Shown here one piece after another: positions 21,501-30,500 of a stretch of 64,000 nucleotides of DNA; positions within the stretch are counted from its first letter, which is position 1, and each line of letters starts with the position of its first letter. Source of the stretch: Siphlonurus alternatus. Taxonomy: Eukaryota; Arthropoda; Insecta; Ephemeroptera; Siphlonuridae. The translations under genes were made by a program, and so were the position numbers. The notes under the pieces are model-generated. The model was not told the DNA's origin and searched no databases. It saw nothing but the letters and a program-made list of their open reading frames with translations. The stretch lies in the NCBI GenBank assembly GCA_949825025.1, contig OX463778.1, forward strand, positions 17,266,196 through 17,330,195, written 5' to 3'.

Positions 21501-24500
21501 CGACCGTGCTTCACGAAAACTGACCCCCAGAAATTAATATAAGTGATATCGGGGTAAAAATTTGTATCTGACCTACTGAAATATTACTTAACCTGGAACA
21601 GTTGTTAATTTTATCTAGCCGGATTTTTTCTATACGACATAAGGAACTTATCATACGACCCTCGTAATACAGTAATGCTTTTTAATTCAATAAGTCTTGT
21701 CTCTGCATCTATGAACCGAAAAGGGTTTAAAAAGTGTCTTGTTTACATCATATCGGCAACGGTGTGTATTGAATTTGTGATGTGAAGGTCAGTCGAGTTC
21801 TTGTCACTAATACCTTGATGCCAAAGTCTTTTATGATGTCACCCATAAGCCTGTGTATAGACACTTTTTAAACTCCCTTCGGTACATATTTGATTTTATA
21901 AATAAAATTACAGAATGAGAGAAAAAATGTATTGTTGTGGGCACTGTAAATTGAAAGACTTCAGAGATTTTGTTCTAAGTATTGATAGCTTAGGATAGGC
22001 ATACTGTATCTTAAAGTTAGACAACATCTCTGCAATTGGTTCATTTTATAATTGTTATTTTACAGAAAAAGAGCTGTGAGAGCAATAATTAAACTCACTT
22101 TAGTTGACCTCCTGTGAGCCGCATGCAATTTTGTACTTTATTGAAACATCCTTCCCTTGCACATAATAAAAGAGTGACACATGCAATTTTTTTTTTTTTT
22201 ACTATAATGTATCCTCAAATCTTTTATTCAATACCATAGATCTAATTTGATAAATTGGATAAAAATGTTTATACGAGGGTCGTATGATAAGTTCCTTATG
22301 TCGTATAGAAAAAATCCGGCTAGATAAAATTAACAACTGTACCAGGTTAAGTAATATTTCAGTAGGTCAGATACAAATTTTTACCCCGATATCACTTATA
22401 TTAATTTCTGGGGGTCAGTTTTCGTGAAGCACGGTCGGGAAATTAAAATTTGACCAAAAATTAGTACTTTTTACCAGTTTCAATATCTGTTGCAGAAAAA
22501 AGTTGATGCATGGGAAATTCATGAAAATCTCGTGAAAACATCAGAAAACCTTACTCTATCACGCTCTAGTGCTGTTTATTTGTTACCTAAATTTTTAATA
22601 GGATATATGCCTCACTGAAGTGTACCCTTCACTGTTTGGCCAAAATCATCTGTCATTTAAGATTTCATTAAAAAAATACACAAAATTTTGAATACAGACA
22701 GTCTTATGTAACATCAGCAAATAGCAGAGATTATGGGCTTTCTAATGATATAATGAGGAATTTGCATGCGTGAATCTGATTGGCTTAATCGAAAGAGGGG
22801 GCTGAGAAATACATGTGTGAATTTTATGCGAATTTTTTGAGCACTGCAAGTATGCTCAAATGCATAATTTAAAAGATGCACTTTACCTGGAGGCGATGGC
22901 GCATCGCCAGTGACGTCATCGCTATGTCAGGTTCAGTTCACTATAGATATGCATACCTGTACGCACCTGCATAACAGGTAGCCAATCAAAAACAATCTAG
23001 CCAAAATTCAAAATTTCAAATGCCTAGCCTATGAGTTTTAAAACTTATAAAATGCACATTATTCCATATACGCGTACTGTAAAAACACACTGGGAGATAA
23101 GTAATATTAAAAACGTACCTTTCATCATATTTAAATAAAAGAAATTGTTTCGCAAATAGTTTCATTTAATTAAAGAGAAGATGCAATCGATGCAATATCA
23201 AGTCCTGCCACCAATCATATAACATATGATTATATTGTAAGAAAAAATAAGATTATTTTACCCCGTACGTTTGAATTAATTCTTCGTGCTACTAAAAATG
23301 TAAAATGATCCAGAAGAGGTTTGAACCCCTCACCTCTTGCATGGAATGCGAGTGCTTTTCCACTCGACCACATACAGGCGTGTTGGAAAAGTTGAAAATA
23401 AAACTGTATTTATTTTTCAATCCTTCCGTTACTGGTTTCAGCAGCAGCAAACAGGGGGTTGAAAAGACATTGATAAATTATGATTCAAGGGTCTTAATAA
23501 ATTTAAATATTGAATCCTACGGCATCCTACTATCTTCGTAGATAAGAAAAGAGGCTCAGTTTTAGGTTTAATAAAATAATTCAATAGATAATCAGCAGAT
23601 ACGGAAGGAGTCCAGTATGATAAATTTACACATTTTTATTGGCTGATTGTTGCATGACGCGCCAATAATTTAAACAGAAAAGTTGGTGGCAGGACTTGAA
23701 TTGCATCGATTGCATCTTCTCTTTAATTAAATGAAACTATTTGCGAAACAATTTCTATTATTTAAATATGATGAAAGGTACGTTTGTAATATTACTTATC
23801 TCCCAGTGTGTTTTTACAGTACGCGTATATGGAATAATGTGCATTTTTTAAGTTTTAAAACTCATAGGCTAGGCATTTGAAATTTTGAATTTTGGCTAGG
23901 TTGTTTTTGATTGGCTACCTGTTATGCAGGTGCGTACAGGTATGCATATCTATAGTGAACCGAACCTGACATAGCGATGACGTCACTGGCGATGCGCCAT
24001 CGCCTCCAGGTAAAGTGCATCTTTTAAATTATGCATTTGAGCATACTTGCAGTGCTCAAAAAATTCGCATAAAATTCACACATGTATTTCTCAGCCCCCT
24101 CTTTCGATTAAGCCAATCAGATTCACGCATGCAAATTCCTCATTATATTGCATCTCCAATGAAAAATTACGACGAAAAAACTTGCCGCGTTAGGGGTGCC
24201 GCAAATGAGCTTTTTAAGGCCCAAAAAAAGGGTGGTGACGGTCCATGAAATTTCATAATTGCTTGTTTTTAAAGCAAAAATCAAACTATTTGCGGTGTCT
24301 GGTGGCACAGAATAGATCATTCGATCACGGCGCAATACCAAAGATAAAAAAACATCCCTGGAATATCACAGCAGTGGGTGTTATACTGGTTCAAAGTTCA
24401 AATTTAGTCAATTTTGAGGGAGCTTCACGAAAACTGACCCCCAGAAATTAATATAAGTGATATCGGGGTAAAAATTTGTATCTGACCTATTGAAATATCA

Positions 24501-27500
24501 CTTAAGTCGGTACAGTTGTTAATTTTATCTCGCTGGATTTTTTTCTATACGACTTAAGGAACTTATCATACGACCCTCGTATTGAAAGCAAATGGTGAAT
24601 TATGAATGAAATATTCTTTGTAACAGTATAGCTAATAGCTATGGTGTGTATTTTGACTTTACCTTTTTATATTTTGTATTTTATGTATGCTGTTTAATTT
24701 TGTCTTATTCCTCACAGCTTGTGTAATTCAAAGGAATCAATAAAATATTCTATGTTTGAGTTGGGAAGAATGCAAGGCAAGCAATTACAAATTCTACACT
24801 GATCTAGTGCTCATAAATTTAATCAAGTTAGCAACAAAATTTAGCACCAAGTACCTTTTAATTACATATAGTACAGTATACTTTTTAATAAGAACACTTT
24901 TGGAAGTTTGACCTTAACTGACATGCTGGAGCTCTAAAAGACAAAAGTTGGATTTTTTTTTTTTTTTTTATTTAGAGGACGGCTTAGTCTAACCATTACA
25001 AAAGAGTTCACGTTATCTGCCTGCGACAGACTGTGTGACAGTGTCCACCAACAAGAGTAAAGTTTGTGATGTTCCCGAAGAAATCAAAATAAATAATTTC
25101 CTTTGTTTTCTACTTACAAGTGATACATGTATTATAAAGATGCTCTGCTTGTGTGTGTTGCAGCAAGGCTACAGCACCCCCATCTCAACCTCGATGGCGT
25201 CCGACCCCTATATGTCAAACTATTACGGCACCACCTCGTTCCCTTACCAGGCGTTCGGGGTCGGGGACGGCACCTGGTCCAATGGTGGCGACCCCATGAC
25301 ATTCCTCGGTGGTTATGGGGGTCAGATGGCAGCGGCCGCTGCACACGACACCTACAACATGGAAGGCATGTTCGGAACAGGGGGGTTTGGCTTCAATCAG
25401 CCTGCGGGCACATTCAACTACTTTCCAGGCAGCTCTGCAGCAGCGGCAACGGACTTTTCGACTTGGGGTGCTGCAGGAGCAGCAGGCGGTGCTGCAGGTC
25501 GCAAGCCTCAGAGTTATGAAGAGTACTACCGTGCTGCTGCCGAGGGGGGCGTGTACGTGCCTGCCGAGGGTGTCAAGGCTGTGGAGGCCGGCATGCAAGG
25601 TCTTGGGCTTGCTGACAAGGACAAGGATAAGGACAAAGAGGCACCCAAGAAGCTAACTTGGGCCTCAGTGGCTTCTACGCCTGCCAAGCCTCAGCCACAG
25701 CCCAAGAAGAAAGGACTGTTGCCGCCGCCAATGCTGCCTGGAGCAAAGCATAACATGGACATTGGCACTTGGGAGGGCAAGAATGGTGCAGGGCAAAAGC
25801 CTGTTGCCCCCCCACCTGCACAGAGGGCCTGGGGAGCAGCCGGTCCTGGGGCTGTGCCCATGCGGGGCCCACAGAGGGGTCCTCCTCAAATGGGTCCACC
25901 CCAACAGGCGCAGTACCAAGCAGGACCCGGTATGGCTGTGGCACCTCCTGCTGTGATGCATCATGCAATGCATCCTCCGCAGCAACCAGAGTACTGTGAG
26001 TATTACTTTAATTTAATGTGAACTCTTAGATGGTCTATCTAAGAACTATGTAGAACTATGATTGAACTATGTAGTTGACATTAATTCAAGAGTTTTAAAT
26101 ATTTATTTCTATTCAAGTAATAGATAATAAATCACCCTGGACATTTCAGCAAACATACATATGTATTAATATTTATTTCCATAAAAAAATTGTTTAAACA
26201 AAAACAAATATTAAAGAATAGAGAGTAACATTAAAATAAATGGGGGACTTTGGCGCTCATAAACAAATCAAGAAATCAAATGAACTAATGAATTTTTAAT
26301 CCATAACCTCTGGTGACCTCAAAAAAAAAAAATTGTTATTTTCGGACTTAAAAATGTAAAGACTCTTAACTTTGAAATGTATACATTGTTGATTATTGTA
26401 GTTGGTGAACAGAATGACTTTATTCTTAAGCTCAATGATTTTTGAAAATCTGGACACTACTGATAGTACTATTGTAGAGGTCTTGCATTTCCCCAAAATG
26501 AAAGTCTGCTACTTTGGTTAAAGCTATTTTTATGCACTGCAGGTGCAATGGCTCAGCCTCCTCCTCCGCTGCCGCCACCGCAAGTTGTGTCCCCGCTCGC
26601 CGCCGCTCCGCCTGCTGTGTCACACCCTGTGCTGGACGAGCTGCGTGGCAAGAACAACTATAACCCTGGGGAGTACGACCTTGGGGCTAAGGGTGCACGC
26701 TTCTTCGTCATAAAGTCATATTCCGAGGATGACATCCACAGGTAAGTGAATTTGAAAGTTTGAGAACCGTCTAGATAACGGTTCAGAGAGTGCAAGTGAA
26801 AGAACAAAGTTTCTTCTACATGTTTTACTTTCACTTTTATACATGATGTATTTTATTGAAATAAGCAACATGTTTACAGTATTACTTTTTGTGATATTTT
26901 TTGAAATTTTGAACTTAAATTTATGTAGTATCTAAACTGGGGGTTACTGTATACTAAAAAATTATTAAGCTTGACAATCTGTGGACTACCAATGCTTTGT
27001 TGATCATATGATCACTATTATTATTCATAGTAAGTACAGTATGTTAGTAAATACAGGACATAAGAAACTGAAAACCAAGAATCAAAATTTTATTGTGTTT
27101 ATTTACGAACAGACTTATTGATATATAATAATAATTTAAAAGAAATATTATAAATGTTGTGAGTACTGTATAATAATATGCTTTATATTTTTATGAGGTG
27201 AAGTATCATTTTCATAAAAGTTCATGAAAAAAAAAAAACATTGTTACAGTACTTGTACGTACACAGGGAGGCAATAACACTGATGGTTGGTTAGCTGAGA
27301 AAAATCAGCCTGCTGACTTACTATGTGTAATGGAAGACTATAGTTCTGTACATTTTTTCTTCATGTTTTGTGACAGGTCCATCAAGTATGAGATTTGGTG
27401 CAGCACAGAACACGGTAACAAGCGTCTAGATGCAGCATTCAGAGAACGAGAGTCTTGCAAGGGCTGCGTGTTGCTGTTCTTCTCCGTGAATGGCTCGGGA

Positions 27501-30500
27501 CACTTCTGTGGGATGGCACAGATGGCGAGCGCGGTGGACTACCACGCGAGCTCATCTGTATGGTCACAAGATAAGTGGAAGGGGCAGTTCCGTGTGCGCT
27601 GGATCTACGTGAAGGATGTTCCCAATGTGCAGCTCCGCCACATTCGTCTGGAAAACAACGAAGGCAAGCCCGTGACCAACTCGCGCGATACTCAGGAGGT
27701 GCCCTTTGAGAAAGGGCGGCAGGTGCTGAAGATCATGCACCAGTATCGCCATTCAACTTCCATCTTTGATGACTTCTCGCATTATGAGAAGCGTCAGGAA
27801 GAGGAGGATCAGCGAAAGACGCAACAGGTCCAGCAAGTCCAGCAGCACATGCCTAACAAGGTATTTTAATAAATATTTTTTGACCTTTTTTCAACAATGT
27901 GTTCACAAATAGTACATAAAAAAGGAGGATGAAGGGTGGTGAATATAAAAAGAGAAAAAATAAAATGAAAATTGCAATTGGAATTTTATAGAATACAGAA
28001 TATTTAATGTAAAAATCATCAGGCATAACAAGGCTTTATGAAAGCACCATTTATTTATTAGTTTTTTTTTTTTTTTTTTAATGACATGAATCCCCAGTTT
28101 TCCGTAACAAGCAAACATTTAGGGACAATTAATAACTTTCCACAGATTTTTAACTAGAAATATTTTACTTCTTCTTCTTCTTCTTCTTCTTTTCTTATGC
28201 CCACGTTTTGGCGTTTAAGCCATTTTACTTCTAGCAAGCCAATAGAGATAGGATTCCTGCTCTTCCCGCTTCATGTTGCCAGGCAACAAGTCAAGTTCCG
28301 CTTTTAATGCAGAGCATCTAAATAGATGCCCTCTGTCTTGGGGTTCTTTTTTACATAATTTACAAATGTCACTATCTTGGATTTTAAATCTCTTCTGGTA
28401 GCATCCAAGGTAGTCATGGCCTGTGTCTAATCTAAATTTAGCAGTGTCTGTGAGTCTATTGTAAATATGAGTTTTAGCTAATTTAAATATAAGGTCTCCC
28501 CATACTTTATCACTTGCTTGTTTTTTCCAGTCTAGATCAACTTTTTGTTTCACTGCACTATTGATATGAGCTTGAATTGAGTAAATGGAAATATTTGTTG
28601 TTGGCTGTGTCATCTTACTGCCCATCTTGGCTAAATAGTCTGCTTGTTCGTTACCATGAATACTACAATGGGCTGGTATCCACTGTAGAACTATTGTAAT
28701 ACTATTGTCTTGATGATTTTGAATTAGCTTTTTACATTCTGCCACTCTTTGGTCTTGAGACTCTGGAGAGGCTATTGCTTGAATTGCTGCAGTAGAGTCT
28801 GAAAGTAAGACTATTTTACTATATTTAGTTTGGCTATTTATTTTTTTCAGGGCTATTTTGATAGCTTGAACCTCTCCATCAAAGTTGCTGCCATACTTGC
28901 TTGTTGGGGCAGACTCTTGAAAAAGCTTGCAATATACACCGGCCCCTGCATTACCAACTCCGGGTGTTGCTGATCCATCTGTATAGATGTGAAGCCAGTC
29001 CGGGAGAGGATATTTCCGGTGTATTTCCTTATTTGCAAGTTGCCTAAGTTCCTCTTCAAGGAGAGATTTTTTGTTACTGATACCTTCTATTTTAATACTA
29101 TGCTGGACGTTCACCGTCGCCACACTAAGATAATTTTCTGATATTTTTTCACGTTTTCTTTGTAAGATGGCCGGATTGAGATATTCTTTTTTTAGTTTTG
29201 TTGTCTTTTCTATAAAAGTTTCTTGAGTTTTCATAGAACTTGGTTGGTATTGATTCCAATCCTCTTCTTCCAATCTTATTAATTTTTCATGTAATTTCAT
29301 GGCTGCCTTATTTCTTCTTTCTTGTAAGGGTTCTATGTTGGTATTAATTTCCATAGCTGCAATAGGAGTTGATCTCACTGCTCCATTAATTATTCTGAGT
29401 GCCTGATTTTGCACTTTATCCACTGCTGATGTTGATGCCTTCGTTGCAGTGACAAAAGGTTCGGTACCATACTCTAGCACAGGTCTAACATACGTCTTGT
29501 ACGTTGTAGCTAGTGTTTCACGATCCGCTCCCCATTTAACGCTAGCTGCCCTTTTCATTAGGGATAGTCTCTTTTTACCTTTGTCTGCATTTCTCTCCAA
29601 ATGCACCTCACCACTCAGCCTTCTGTCCAGGGTTACTCCTAGATATATTGGATTTTGCACTTGTTTCAGTGAAATATTATTGTACCTTAGATTTATATCA
29701 TGCTGAGGATTCTTTTTAAGGCTGTAATAATCATAGGTTGTTTTTTCTGTGTTTATAATGAGACCATTTTCATCTGTCCATTCTGCTAGCTTTTTAAGTG
29801 CCTTATTCATTATGGTATTCAGTTTTTTCATGTCTTTTCCAGTTGTCCAAATAAGTACATCATCTGCAAACATACGTACTTCTATTCCAGCTATTTTCTT
29901 TAATTCTTGCGGCAGGTCGTTGATAAGTACGTTAAACAGCAAGGGACTAGTCACCGCCCCCTGCGGAACGCCTGTGCTGGTTTGTCTAAACTTGGACTTG
30001 CTGTCATTCATTTTTACTCTTATAAATCTTTGACTCAGGAAGTTTTTAACCCACCTATGTAAATTTACTGGTACCTGCATCTCTTTCATTTTCTGTAGTA
30101 ATTTTTGTCTCCACACAGTATCAAAGGCTGCTTTGAAGTCTACAAATACTGCTAATGTAGACTCCTTTCTATTAAATCCTTCTTTGGCCTTTTGTGAAAA
30201 AAATGTTACTTGGTCCGTCGTGCTGCGATGCGACCGAAATCCTGCTTGTTCCGGTGCCAGTTTTTTATTAATTTCCAAGTAACTTTTAAGCCTTTGATTT
30301 ACCATATGCTCTGCTATTTTTGCTAAGATACTAGTGAGAGCAATTGGTCTGTAACTTCCTGGGTCCTTGGGATCTTTTCCATTTTTTAAAAGTGGAATTA
30401 TCTCTGCTTTTCTCCATGTTTCAGGTATATTATTTTTCCAGGTCAAATTTATTAATTTCAACAAAGTATTCTTACCAATTGGACCTAAATATTTAATAAT

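Larger units (their letters stand above)
22274..24579. mobile_element. Mariner-like MITE, copy B (reverse orientation, interrupted)
   Basis: It is the reverse complement of copy A, with the same CGAGGGTCGT ends and TA flanks (22272-22273, 24580-24581). Removing the insert at 22755-24141 leaves about 917 bp, matching copy A without its 31-bp duplication. Identity looks very high by eye over both flanks, so the pair is young or was homogenised. Confidence 0.8.

Noticed and set aside
20876..24451. Pairs of repeated ORFs of 68-77 codons
   Set aside because: They fall in the two mariner-like copies and shift with the repeat; no transposase motif.
25132..25985. Long antisense and shifted ORFs over YTHDF exon 3
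   Set aside because: Shadow frames of a GC-rich coding exon; no independent evidence.
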